Shown here piece by piece: positions 17,022-25,693 of a stretch of 49,735 nt of DNA. The notes below the pieces were generated by a model. That model ran no database searches. It was given only the letters and a program-made list of their open reading frames with translations, and was not told the DNA's origin. Made by a program: the position numbers and the translations under genes. Source of the stretch: an uncultured Pelagibacteraceae bacterium (GTDB taxonomy: Bacteria > Pseudomonadota > Alphaproteobacteria > Pelagibacterales > Pelagibacteraceae); the NCBI GenBank assembly GCA_902617805.1, contig CACMYF010000004.1, positions 1 through 49,735 on the forward strand, written 5' to 3'. The stretch's first letter is position 1. Each line of letters opens with the position of its first letter.

Positions 17022-17046
17022 TGGCGACTATAATATATAGTCGCCA
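17022..17046 (+). repeat. Strong hairpin between binding protein and permease genes
   Basis: TGGCGACTATA (17022-17032) and TATAGTCGCCA (17036-17046) form an 11 bp perfect stem with a 3 nt loop. No T-run follows, so it is not a classic terminator. It ends 6 bp before the permease ATG. Hairpins in this position commonly stabilise the upstream binding-protein mRNA or reduce expression of the permeases. Confidence 0.75.
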
Positions 17047-17052
17047 ATCTAT

Positions 17053-17745
17053 ATGGAACTTCTCGCATTTGGTAAAACAGGTTGGGGTGACGAGTTATTT
17101 TACGCAACCTTAATGACAATTGCTGTATCGATTACAGCAATGTTAGTTGGTTTCTTTTTTGCATTAATTTTTACGCCTTTAAAACTTTCAAAATATAAAA
17201 CTTTAAATTTAGTTGGTAATTTTTATACAACAGTAATCCGAGGAGTACCTGAACTATTAGTTATTTATCTTTTCTTTTTTGGGGGAAGTGGTGCAATCAT
17301 GTATGTAGCATCAATTTTTGGTTATTATGAATACATAGAGATTAACGCATTTATTACTGGTTCAATGGCTATAGGTATTATTTCTGGAGCTTATTCAACT
17401 GAAGTATTTCGGGGAGCAATTCAATCAATAGACAAAGGGCAGTTTGAAGCAGCAAAAGTACTTGGAATAAATAAGTTTGGGCAATTTTATAAAATAATTT
17501 TACCTCAAATGCTAAGGTTAGCTATTCCAAATTTAAGTAATGTTTGGCAAATAACATTAAAAGACACATCTCTTATTTCAGTAACAGGATTAGTAGAAAT
17601 AATGAGACAATCTTATATTGCAGCTGGCTCAACACGGGATCCACTGTTCTTTTATTCTTTTGCAGCGGTTTTATATCTGTTGCTTACTTACGTGAGTATG
17701 AAATTAATTAATAAGTTAGAAGTTAGGTATAGCAGGGGGTATTAA
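17053..17745 (+). CDS. Amino acid ABC transporter permease (HisQ-like)
   Basis: A 230 aa inner-membrane permease of the His/Glu/Gln/Arg/opine family. It has about five membrane spans and the EAA loop GQFEAAKVLGINKFGQFYKI (about 135-155), which contacts the ATPase. Early VIRGVPELLVIYLFFFGGSG is typical of this family. The start codon lies 6 bp after the intergenic hairpin and has no obvious Shine-Dalgarno, so its translation may be limited relative to the binding protein. The second permease begins at its stop codon (1 nt shared). No ATP-binding subunit is next to it. Confidence 0.9.
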   Translation: MELLAFGKTGWGDELFYATLMTIAVSITAMLVGFFFALIFTPLKLSKYKTLNLVGNFYTTVIRGVPELLVIYLFFFGGSGAIMYVASIFGYYEYIEINAFITGSMAIGIISGAYSTEVFRGAIQSIDKGQFEAAKVLGINKFGQFYKIILPQMLRLAIPNLSNVWQITLKDTSLISVTGLVEIMRQSYIAAGSTRDPLFFYSFAAVLYLLLTYVSMKLINKLEVRYSRGY

Positions 17746-18422
17746 TGGATTTTGAGTTAATGATTACTAGTTTCCCTAAGCTTTTAGAAGCAACTGTAGT
17801 TACTTTAAAATTATTATCAGCATCATTATTTTTTGGATTATTCCTAGGTCTTTTTTTTGCAATTTTAAGATTAAATAAAAATATATTTATTAATAAATTT
17901 GCTTATGGTTATTCATATATATTTAGAGGAACACCTTTATTGGTCCAGATTTTCATAATTTATTTTGGATTGGGTCAAATTGAATATTTAAGAACAACAT
18001 TCCTATGGATAATTTTAAAAGAACCTTATTGGTGTGCAATTATAGCTTTTACTTTAAACACTGGAGCATATACCTCAGAAATTTTAAGATCAGCATTTCA
18101 AACAATAAAACCAGGTATAATCGAGGCTGGAAAAAGCTTGGGAATATCAAATAAAATTATCTTTTATAAAATCCAAATTCCAATCGCTATTCGACAATCA
18201 CTTCCTGCTTATGGAAATGAAATAATATTGATGATGAAAGGTACTTCACTTGCAAGCACAGTTACCCTAATGGATTTAACTGGTGTTGCTAAATATATAA
18301 TTTCAACAACTTTTAAACCAATCGAAGTATTCATTGTTGCTGGTGGAATTTATTTGTTCATGACTTTCATCATCCATAATGTGATTAAATATTTAGAGAA
18401 AAAGTATAGCTTTCAACAATAA
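17745..18422 (+). CDS. Amino acid ABC transporter permease (HisM-like)
   Basis: The 225 aa partner permease. It shows the paired signatures IFRGTPLLVQIFIIYFGLG (about 62-80), LNTGAYTSEILRSAFQTI (about 105-122), and the EAA loop GIIEAGKSLGISNKIIFYKI. About five transmembrane segments are visible, ending in a basic C-terminus. It overlaps the previous permease by 1 nt and precedes the PhyH-type gene by 2 bp. The ATPase needed to drive uptake must be encoded elsewhere or shared with another transporter, because the next gene is not an ATPase. Confidence 0.9.
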   Translation: MDFELMITSFPKLLEATVVTLKLLSASLFFGLFLGLFFAILRLNKNIFINKFAYGYSYIFRGTPLLVQIFIIYFGLGQIEYLRTTFLWIILKEPYWCAIIAFTLNTGAYTSEILRSAFQTIKPGIIEAGKSLGISNKIIFYKIQIPIAIRQSLPAYGNEIILMMKGTSLASTVTLMDLTGVAKYIISTTFKPIEVFIVAGGIYLFMTFIIHNVIKYLEKKYSFQQ

Positions 18423-18424
18423 AA

Positions 18425-19207
18425 ATGTTTTTATCTGATAGACAAATTAAAGATTATCAAAATGATGGTGTTATAATAATTAAGGATTTATTTAAAGATT
18501 GGATTGAGCCACTTAGAAAAGGATTCCAAAAAGTTTTAGACAATCCAAGTAAGCACGGAAGAGAAAATGTAACTGATGATAATGGAAGATTTTTTGAGGA
18601 TTATTGTAACTGGGAAAGGATAGAAGAATTTAAGGATTGTTTATATTATTCACCTGGAGCTCAAATATTTGCAGAAGCAACTAATTCTAAATCTACTCAA
18701 ATTTTTCATGAACATATTTTCATAAAGGATGCAGGTACTAGTAAAGAAACACCATGGCATCAAGATATGCCTTATTATTGTGTTGATGGCAATGATACTG
18801 GAAGTTTTTGGATTCCATTAGATGCAGTTGATCAAAAAAATAATCTTAAATTAATTTTAGGATCTCACAAATGGTCAAAGTTAATTAGACCCACAAAATG
18901 GTCCAATAATCATTCTTGGTACCATGATGATAGCTCTTATATGGATTTACCATCATCAAAAGAATTTGAAAAAAATATTTTAATTCCAGAATTAAGTTTA
19001 GGTGATGCTGTTTTGTTTAATTTTAAAACTGTTCATGGTTCAACAGGAAACAATTCTTCTAAATCACGAAGAGCATTTTCGATGCGATTTATAGGAGATG
19101 ATGTAAAATATATTGATAGAGGAGGGCCAACATCCCCTCCATTTGATGGGATTAATTTAAAGCCTGGCGATAAATTACGTCAGGACTGGTTTCCTAAAAT
19201 TTCATAG
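18425..19207 (+). CDS. Phytanoyl-CoA dioxygenase (PhyH) family protein
   Basis: A 260 aa Fe(II)/2-oxoglutarate-dependent oxygenase. The iron ligands are visible as HQD (H112, D114) in PWHQDMPYYC and H204 in FKTVHGSTGNN, and R216 in SRRAFSMRF is the likely 2-oxoglutarate-binding arginine. A double-stranded beta-helix core fits the length. Substrate is unknown; family members hydroxylate small metabolites, lipids and osmolytes such as ectoine. It starts 2 bp after the permease gene and may be transcribed with the transporter, which would suggest a substrate imported by that system. This link is inferred from spacing only. Confidence 0.85.
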   Translation: MFLSDRQIKDYQNDGVIIIKDLFKDWIEPLRKGFQKVLDNPSKHGRENVTDDNGRFFEDYCNWERIEEFKDCLYYSPGAQIFAEATNSKSTQIFHEHIFIKDAGTSKETPWHQDMPYYCVDGNDTGSFWIPLDAVDQKNNLKLILGSHKWSKLIRPTKWSNNHSWYHDDSSYMDLPSSKEFEKNILIPELSLGDAVLFNFKTVHGSTGNNSSKSRRAFSMRFIGDDVKYIDRGGPTSPPFDGINLKPGDKLRQDWFPKIS

Positions 19208-19274
19208 AGTTACTAAGACTAATTTGTGTTTATTTCTTATCGCTATTTTTTATTAAAATTAATATAGTAAATTA

Positions 19275-19970
19275 ATGAACAATCTTACAATTAAAGACTT
19301 ACAAAATTTTGAAATAGATATATCTCTAAATAGCCTTTTGCTTTCATTAATAGTCGCAACTATTTGCTCGCTGGTAATAAGGCATGTATATAGAAAATTT
19401 GGCCAATCAATTAATAATAAGGAGAATTTTTCTAATATTTTTGTTTTATTAGCAATAACAACAACAATTGTTATCACTGTTGTAAAGTTTTCATTGGCAT
19501 TATCTTTGGGACTTGTAGGAGCTCTTTCAGTGGTACGTTTTAGAGCAGCAATTAAAGAACCAGAAGAACTTGTTTTTCTTTTTTTAATTATTGCTGTAGG
19601 GCTTGCATCTGGAGCAGGACAGTTGATCCCAGCAATAATATTAACAATTTTTGCAACTTTATTTATCTACATTCAATCATTATTAAGAAAAAAAAAGGGC
19701 ATAAATATAGATGTAGATATGTTAAATCTCGAATGTCCAATTAACTCAATTGATGAAGTAGAAAAAAAAATAATAGATTTATTTAAAAAAGAAAAATTTA
19801 CATTGAATCTTAAATCTATGAGTAAAGAAAATGATAAAATATTTTTAACTTTTATAATTTCTGGTGTTGATGATCACAATGTATCAGAACTAATAATTTC
19901 AGAAATTCAAAAAATTGATATTAGTGAATTAAAAATAAATTTGACCAAGGGTGTTCCTATAGCATTATAA
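19275..19970 (+). CDS. DUF4956 family membrane protein
   Basis: A 231 aa protein with an N-terminal membrane domain of about four or five spans (residues 18-136) and a cytoplasmic alpha/beta domain (about 145-231). The conserved family core GALSVVRFRAAIKEPEEL (about 82-99) between two spans identifies DUF4956, together with the GLASGAGQ motif just after it. The function of the family is not established. In other bacteria it co-occurs with CotH-type and VTC-domain genes, and both follow here (gaps 8 and 3 bp), so the three probably work as one system. The upstream gap is 67 bp and could carry a promoter. Confidence 0.88.
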   Translation: MNNLTIKDLQNFEIDISLNSLLLSLIVATICSLVIRHVYRKFGQSINNKENFSNIFVLLAITTTIVITVVKFSLALSLGLVGALSVVRFRAAIKEPEELVFLFLIIAVGLASGAGQLIPAIILTIFATLFIYIQSLLRKKKGINIDVDMLNLECPINSIDEVEKKIIDLFKKEKFTLNLKSMSKENDKIFLTFIISGVDDHNVSELIISEIQKIDISELKINLTKGVPIAL

Positions 19971-19978
19971 TAATATAA

Positions 19979-22297
19979 ATGTTAACAAAATTTTTAAATT
20001 TTTGTTTAAGATTATCTAAAACTTTTTTTGCTATAACTGGTTTTATTTCTGTAATTTTAGTAATCACAATTCTTTTTTTTGGTGACACATCTCATATAAG
20101 AAGAGCAGTAATTTTTGAAAATTTCATTCAGATGATGGGTTTTGAAGAAAAATATAATCATTTTGTTGCCAATACTCCAACAAAAATTTTTAAAGTATTT
20201 TATATCGGCACTATTAATAAATTTAAGAAAAAAAAAATTCCAAATGTTGAAATAATAATTAATTTTAAAAATTTAAAAATTTTGGAAGCACAACGAAAAC
20301 GAATAGTTGATAACGATATTCCATCATACGCTAATGCAAGAATTAAAATAACTGAAAATGAGAATGAAGAAACAGAATTAATTAAAGTAAAAATTAGAGC
20401 AAAAGGAGATAGAGAGATGCATAGGCTTGATATGGATCAAATGTCATATAAGGTTGATGTAAGAAATGATAATTTTATATTTGGCATGGAAGAAATGTCT
20501 ATACAGAAACCAATTACTAGAAATTTTGGTTGGGAATTATTATTTCATGAGATTATTAAAAAAGAAGGTCTGATACATTTAAAAATATTACCAATAAATC
20601 TCTTAAGAAATTCAAAAAAACTTGGACTATTTGTAATAGAAGAAGGGTTTTCAAAAGAACTTCTAGAAAGACAAGGTAGAAAAGATGGGCCAATAGTTGG
20701 TATTGAAGAAAATTTAAATCAAATCTTTCCAATGTTAACTTATGATTTTTATTCAGAAAATAAATGGATATCTAATTATCCAGATATATACATCACATCA
20801 AGAGAAAATTTAGAGTTATTAAAAAAAAGCTCAACTAAAAGACAATATGAAATTTCTAATTACTTTGATATTGAAATGTGGGCAAAGTTTTTTGCAATAG
20901 CAGATGTATTGAAGGGTTATCATGCAGCTGTACCAAAGTCAGTTAAACTTTATTACAATCCCTCTAATGGCTTATTTGAACCTATAGCTTTTGATGCACA
21001 TATAGGCAGTGGTTATGAGGAATTTATTTTTTTAGATTTTTTTGAGAATAACAACATAAATTGTGGATACGTTTGTGAAGATAAAGATTGGCTTAAAGTT
21101 TTTTTTAATGAAAAAAATAATGAATTTATAAAACTTTATTTAGACTATTTAGAAAAATATACCTCAAAAGAGTATCTTGATATTATTAATGATATTGTAG
21201 AAAAGAAAATTGAACCATTCAATGAACTTGTTTATTCTGAGTATTCAAATTTTGATAGAGTATTTTTTAAAGGTTTTTTACCTTATTATTTTGACTTAGA
21301 ACCAATAATAAAAAGAGCCAAGTTAATTAGAATAAAATTAAATTCATTCAAAAATTTCGCACTATTAAAAAGGGATACAAATAATCTTGATTTTATTCAA
21401 AAAAAAATTGAAAAAAAAGAATTTAAATCTTTAGCTGATTTAGGCGACGTTGAAAAATTAGATAAAATAATATTTTCCAAAGGTTTATGGATGTTAAAAG
21501 ATTTTAAAATTATTGATAAAACAATTTTATTAGAAGATGGGGCCATTTTATATTTAAAAGGAGAAAATCATTTTCAAGGATCTGAAAAAAAAATATTAAT
21601 TCAGGGAAATGGAATGATTGTTCAACTAGAAGGAATTTTAGACCTACAAAATATTAAATTTAAAAATTTGAAAAATATTAAAATTGATGGATTAAATTGG
21701 ACTGGATCTATAAATGCTATAAATTCAAGCGTAAAAATTAATGATGTTGAAATAATTTCATCAAAAGGTGAAGACGCAATAAATCTTGTTAACTCAAAAA
21801 GTTTTATAAATAATTTAGAAATTTTGGATAGCGAGTCTGATGGTATAGATGTTGATTTTGGAAATTTACTTTTCACTAAAATTTCCTGCATTAAAGCTTT
21901 TAATGATTGTCTTGATACATCGGGTGCAACAATTAAAGGAGATCATCTTTATGGTGTCGAAATAGGGGATAAACTTGCGAGTTTTGGCGAGCAATCCAAT
22001 GTAAATTTAAAAAATATTAATGGAAGCAATATAAATATAGGTGTCGTTTCCAAAGATGCTTCATATGTAGAAATAGATAATTTAGAAATATCAAATGCTA
22101 AAATATATGCGGCTGCCTATATTAAAAAGTTTTTTTTTGGACCAGCTGAATTAAAAATTAATTCATTTAAAAATTTTTCAAAAATTGAGTTAGATAAAAA
22201 AGCTGTCATTAATGCAGAAGATAACATTTTAATAGTAAATCAGAAAAATATTCAATCAAACATAAATTCTAATGAAATTGGCAATTTATTAAATTAA
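19979..22297 (+). CDS. CotH-like kinase domain fused to a parallel beta-helix, membrane anchored
   Basis: A 772 aa protein with one N-terminal membrane span (about 14-35), a CotH-like kinase region (about 130-430) and a right-handed beta-helix-like C-terminus (about 520-730). CotH signs are VKIRAKGDREMHRLD (about 137-151), FGMEEMSIQKP (about 168-178), WAKFFAIADVLKGYHA (about 301-316) and LYYNP...EPIAFDAH (about 325-341); D309 and D339 are the best candidates for the catalytic acidic residues. The helix part has repeating short strands with DAINLVNS, DGIDVDFG and CLDTSG turns. CotH proteins phosphorylate surface proteins in spore coats. A kinase linked to a beta-helix exposed outside the membrane is unusual. 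Substrate unknown. Confidence 0.8.
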   Translation: MLTKFLNFCLRLSKTFFAITGFISVILVITILFFGDTSHIRRAVIFENFIQMMGFEEKYNHFVANTPTKIFKVFYIGTINKFKKKKIPNVEIIINFKNLKILEAQRKRIVDNDIPSYANARIKITENENEETELIKVKIRAKGDREMHRLDMDQMSYKVDVRNDNFIFGMEEMSIQKPITRNFGWELLFHEIIKKEGLIHLKILPINLLRNSKKLGLFVIEEGFSKELLERQGRKDGPIVGIEENLNQIFPMLTYDFYSENKWISNYPDIYITSRENLELLKKSSTKRQYEISNYFDIEMWAKFFAIADVLKGYHAAVPKSVKLYYNPSNGLFEPIAFDAHIGSGYEEFIFLDFFENNNINCGYVCEDKDWLKVFFNEKNNEFIKLYLDYLEKYTSKEYLDIINDIVEKKIEPFNELVYSEYSNFDRVFFKGFLPYYFDLEPIIKRAKLIRIKLNSFKNFALLKRDTNNLDFIQKKIEKKEFKSLADLGDVEKLDKIIFSKGLWMLKDFKIIDKTILLEDGAILYLKGENHFQGSEKKILIQGNGMIVQLEGILDLQNIKFKNLKNIKIDGLNWTGSINAINSSVKINDVEIISSKGEDAINLVNSKSFINNLEILDSESDGIDVDFGNLLFTKISCIKAFNDCLDTSGATIKGDHLYGVEIGDKLASFGEQSNVNLKNINGSNINIGVVSKDASYVEIDNLEISNAKIYAAAYIKKFFFGPAELKINSFKNFSKIELDKKAVINAEDNILIVNQKNIQSNINSNEIGNLLN

Positions 22298-22300
22298 TTT

Positions 22301-23014
22301 ATGCAATATTCTCAAAACAACATAACAAATTTAGTTAATGATTTGGCTAAAAGATCTAAATCTCAATCTAGATATGAGAGAAAATCAAAAATAAACGTTG
22401 GCCAATCGAATTTTTTTAAAGGTATTTTTAATATATTAGGGTTTTACAAGTGCTATGAAAAAAGAAAAATTTCATCAATTTATTTTGATGATTACAATTA
22501 TAGTTTTGCAAAATCAAATATAGATGGCGATTTTTGTCGGCTTAAACCCAGAATCAGATGGTATAATGATAATTTTGATAACTCGAATTTTGAATTCAAA
22601 TATAAATTAGGTTTTAATGGGTTTAAATCAAAAGATAATTCTTTAGATAAAACTAATCTTAATTTTGAAGATAAATTAGAATTTACTAAAAAAAAATTAC
22701 TTTCAAAGTATAATTTAAATCTATCTGTATGTTCAAATGTTACTTATCAAAGACAATATCTTAGACATTCATCAGGAATAAGATTAACTTTTGATAAAGA
22801 AATTTCATGCACACATGTTAATTTTGATAAAAATAAATATGGGTTTAAACAAAAGCAGATAAAACTACCTTTTGAGGTTTTTGAATTTAAATATCCTCTT
22901 ATATTGGATAATACTTTTAGAGAAGAAATATTTCCTAAATTACAAGATTTTCCAATTAGACTCACTAAGTGTTCAAAATACACTGAATCTATAATAGCTA
23001 TAAATAATTTATGA
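22301..23014 (+). CDS. VTC-domain protein (polyphosphate polymerase-like)
   Basis: A 237 aa protein equivalent to the catalytic tunnel domain of yeast VTC4, without SPX or membrane domains. The basic tunnel and metal residues are all visible: ERK (26-28), YFDD (61-64), RLKPRIR (80-86), EFKYK (98-102), RQYLRHSSGIRLTFD (151-165), EFKYP (195-199) and KCSKYTES (223-230). This suggests active NTP-dependent polyphosphate synthesis or a related triphosphate-tunnel activity. The gene follows the CotH-like gene by 3 bp and forms the third part of the triad with DUF4956. No exporter or signal peptide is present, so it should be cytoplasmic, perhaps acting at the DUF4956 membrane protein. Confidence 0.88.
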   Translation: MQYSQNNITNLVNDLAKRSKSQSRYERKSKINVGQSNFFKGIFNILGFYKCYEKRKISSIYFDDYNYSFAKSNIDGDFCRLKPRIRWYNDNFDNSNFEFKYKLGFNGFKSKDNSLDKTNLNFEDKLEFTKKKLLSKYNLNLSVCSNVTYQRQYLRHSSGIRLTFDKEISCTHVNFDKNKYGFKQKQIKLPFEVFEFKYPLILDNTFREEIFPKLQDFPIRLTKCSKYTESIIAINNL

Positions 23015-23041
23015 TAGGCTTATTTCATTTATATAGTTAAA

Positions 23042-23431
23042 TTAATAACTAGTGTATTCTTTGATTTCTTTAATTTTTGATCCTGTATGGTTATTTATTT
23101 TTAATTTAATTTTAGCTCTGTCATCATTTAGAAAATGAACATCTCTTGAAAGCTTAATAAATTTTTCAGTGAAATCCTTATCTTTTTCACATTTTCTCTT
23201 ATCATCTTCAATGACCCAAAGTTTTGAATTAATGTCTTTTAGAGACTGAAATAAATTATCAAGCACTTCATCTGATTTTACATTCTTATCAAATTGTTCT
23301 TTTAAAATAGAGTGTTCATCAGATATAAATTTTAGCTTCTCAGGATCTTTAATTTTTTCTTGCTTAATTTCTAATATAGAAATTTTATCTAATAATTCTC
23401 CAATTGATACTTCAACTATAATTTTATTCAT
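23042..23431 (-). CDS. DUF6165 family protein
   Basis: A 129 aa helical protein. The conserved opening EVSIGELLDKISILEIK, the LWVIEDDKRKCE motif (about 72-83) and the end block FLNDDRAKIKLKINNHTGS match DUF6165, a family often found beside LPS and glycan glycosyltransferase genes. Its role is not known. It is divergent from the family 9 glycosyltransferase across 32 bp and tail-to-tail with the VTC gene (27 bp). The protein is strongly charged and predicted to be soluble. Confidence 0.75.
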   Translation of the reverse strand: MNKIIVEVSIGELLDKISILEIKQEKIKDPEKLKFISDEHSILKEQFDKNVKSDEVLDNLFQSLKDINSKLWVIEDDKRKCEKDKDFTEKFIKLSRDVHFLNDDRAKIKLKINNHTGSKIKEIKEYTSY

Positions 23432-23463
23432 AAAATTTTATACTATGTTAAGTTGTTAGAAAT

Positions 23464-24405
23464 ATGTCTAATATTTTAATCATTAAACACGGATCTTTAG
23501 GTGATATAGCTCAAGCTTGTGGTGCAATTCAAGATATTTCTGAGAATCATAAAGGAGATGAAATTTATTTGCTAACAACTAAACCCTACTTTGATTTATT
23601 TAAAAAAAATCCACATATTTCTCATGTTATTTTAGATAAGCGATTATCAAGACTAAACCTGATTTATTTATATTCATTAATGAAAAATATAAAAAAATAT
23701 AAATTTTCTAAAGTTTACGATCTACAGAATTCAAGTAGAACAGCTTTTTATAAAAAAATTTTATTTCCAAAAGTAACAAAAGATACTTGGTCATCAACAG
23801 AAACCACTTTACCTGAAGGGACTACAAAACAAGATTTTGATAAAGACTCTGTTCTATCTAGATTTGATTATCAATTAAAAAGTTCAGGCATCAACACAAA
23901 TCATACTTTGAACCCTGATTTTTCATGGAGCATAACAGACATATCTCAAATAAAAAATCACCATCAATTAGATAAATATATTCTTCTTTTTCCATTTTGT
24001 TCGACTCATTTAACCTCAAAGAAATGGCCTTATTATAATGAGTTAATTTCTATGATTAATGAAAAATCAGAATACAAATTTAAAGTAGTAATTGCACCTG
24101 GACCGAGTGAAATTAAAGAAGCATCAAATATTAATGCACTTTGTGTTTTAGATAATGGTAAAGCTTTAGATATCTCTCAGCTAGCTGCATTGATTAAAGA
24201 TAGTTCATTTGTTGTTGCTAACGATACTGGACCAGCGCATATGACAGCACACTTAGGTTCAAAAGGAATTGCTTTATTTGGATCTCACACAACTCCTTTT
24301 AAAGTAAGTATCGAAAGGGAAAATTTTAAAGCAATACAAGCTCCTGAATTATCTAAACTCTCAGCAGAAAAAGTTTTTGAAAGACTTTCTGAAATTATTT
24401 CTTAA
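23464..24405 (+). CDS. Glycosyltransferase family 9 (heptosyltransferase-like)
   Basis: A 313 aa GT-B enzyme related to ADP-heptose:LPS heptosyltransferases. Seen: an N-terminal ILIIKHGSLGDIAQACGAIQ in the usual position, and the donor-binding block VVANDTGPAHMTAHLGSKG followed by ALFGSHT (about 250-282). The function is transfer of a heptose or related sugar to a lipid A-core-type acceptor on the cytoplasmic side of the inner membrane. It converges with the AbrB-type gene with an 11 nt overlap. Which glycan is built cannot be told from this window. Confidence 0.87.
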   Translation: MSNILIIKHGSLGDIAQACGAIQDISENHKGDEIYLLTTKPYFDLFKKNPHISHVILDKRLSRLNLIYLYSLMKNIKKYKFSKVYDLQNSSRTAFYKKILFPKVTKDTWSSTETTLPEGTTKQDFDKDSVLSRFDYQLKSSGINTNHTLNPDFSWSITDISQIKNHHQLDKYILLFPFCSTHLTSKKWPYYNELISMINEKSEYKFKVVIAPGPSEIKEASNINALCVLDNGKALDISQLAALIKDSSFVVANDTGPAHMTAHLGSKGIALFGSHTTPFKVSIERENFKAIQAPELSKLSAEKVFERLSEIIS

Positions 24406-25471
24406 TTTTTTCTAACACTCTTAAAAATACAGGAACTGTGAAAAGTATAAAAAGTAATCTTATTATATGGTGAAAAGCAACAAAATCTGGGTCTAGATCA
24501 AAAGCAATTGCTATAACTGCCACCTCATAAATTCCACCAGGACTATAGGATAATATTAAAGTTAAAATATTTGTCTCTACAAAGAATGTTGCAACATAGG
24601 CTGCAAACAAACCTAATACTACCAAAATAGTAGTAGCCACAATACTATGAAGAGAATTATTAGCTATCTCTTTAACAGTTTTTTCAGCAAATCTACAACC
24701 AACTGAAGAGCCGAGAATTAGCAAACAAAAATTTACTGTTTCATCTGGTAGTTTATATGAGGCTATATCCGTAATTTGTAACAAACCACTCGCAAATAAT
24801 GTTCCAGATAGTAAAGCTGCAGGTATTCTAATTTTATCAAAAACAATTATAAAAAACAAAGAAGCAAAAATAAGTAAAATTAAATTGAAATGATTTTGAG
24901 CTAAATAATTGAAGTCATCATTTAACAAAACACTGTTGTCAGTATTATTAACTATAATAAATGGAATGACAGTTATTATGATTATTAATCTAATTAAGTG
25001 AGAAGTTGCAACCTGAGATAAATCTGTTTTTTCATTTTCTGCTAAAATCATTAATGGACCAAGTGCACCAGGTGCTGCTGAAAATATTGAAGCTTTTTCT
25101 CCATAACTTGCAAATTTTTGGAGGTATTTAGCGACAACTAAAATACAAATTATTATGTAGATTAACATAATTAATGAAGTCCAAATCCAATCAAGCATTT
25201 GATTAAATAGATTTTGGTCTATGTAATTTCCAATATGCAAACCTAAAATTATCAAGATAAAACTTAATACAATTTTTGGCATAACAATTTTAAGACCTGA
25301 TAAAGCAGCAATTGATGTGATTATCATTGGACCCAAAAACCAAGCAAGAGGAATATTAAAATAGTCAGCAATAATTGCGCTAGGAAAAGAAATTATCAGA
25401 ACAGAAATAAATTTAATTGAAAATACTTGTTTAGTATTTTCAAGATAAGATTTGATTTGATGTTTAATCAT
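24395..25471 (-). CDS. AbrB-type duplicated membrane protein
   Basis: A 358 aa protein with about ten membrane spans arranged as two similar halves, as in the TIGR03082 'AbrB duplication' family (once labelled putative ammonia monooxygenase). Seen: IPLAWFLGPMIITSIAALSG (about 40-59), FSAAPGALGPLMILAENEKT in the middle, then the second copy IPAALLSGTLFASGLLQI and YSPGGIYEVAVIAIAFDLD, where the PGG(I/L)YE repeat matches the first-half PGALGPL. The family often neighbours TRAP/TTT transporters, as it does here, divergent from tctC across 222 bp. It may regulate or export solutes; function is unknown. It is not related to the DNA-binding AbrB of Bacillus. Confidence 0.8.
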   Translation of the reverse strand: MIKHQIKSYLENTKQVFSIKFISVLIISFPSAIIADYFNIPLAWFLGPMIITSIAALSGLKIVMPKIVLSFILIILGLHIGNYIDQNLFNQMLDWIWTSLIMLIYIIICILVVAKYLQKFASYGEKASIFSAAPGALGPLMILAENEKTDLSQVATSHLIRLIIIITVIPFIIVNNTDNSVLLNDDFNYLAQNHFNLILLIFASLFFIIVFDKIRIPAALLSGTLFASGLLQITDIASYKLPDETVNFCLLILGSSVGCRFAEKTVKEIANNSLHSIVATTILVVLGLFAAYVATFFVETNILTLILSYSPGGIYEVAVIAIAFDLDPDFVAFHHIIRLLFILFTVPVFLRVLEKIKK

Positions 25472-25653
25472 TTATTAAGCTTCTATTATCAATTTTCTAA
25501 AAGATAAGAAAAAAGAAATTAAAACTAGTGAATTAAGTGAAACTTTAATCTGTATAAAAAATAAAACATCATATTAGATTGATATTTTTTTTGCTAAAGT
25601 AGTTTCAATTGAAAGTTGTGTTACTTAATTACAGGTTGAATAAACATTAAGAC

Positions 25654-25659
25654 TATAAT
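25654..25659 (+). promoter_or_regulatory. Candidate -10 element upstream of tctC
   Basis: TATAAT lies 34 bp before the tctC ATG. The best -35 is a weak TTACAG (25629-25634) with a long 19 bp spacer, so the promoter may need an activator. A good AGAGGGA Shine-Dalgarno sits before the ATG at 25694. Confidence 0.4.
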
Positions 25660-25693
25660 TAACTAACGTTTTTAAATTAGAGAGGGATAAATA

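Noticed and set aside
17022-17046. Rho-independent terminator after the binding protein gene
   Set aside because: No T-run follows and the permease start is 6 bp away; called as a hairpin only.
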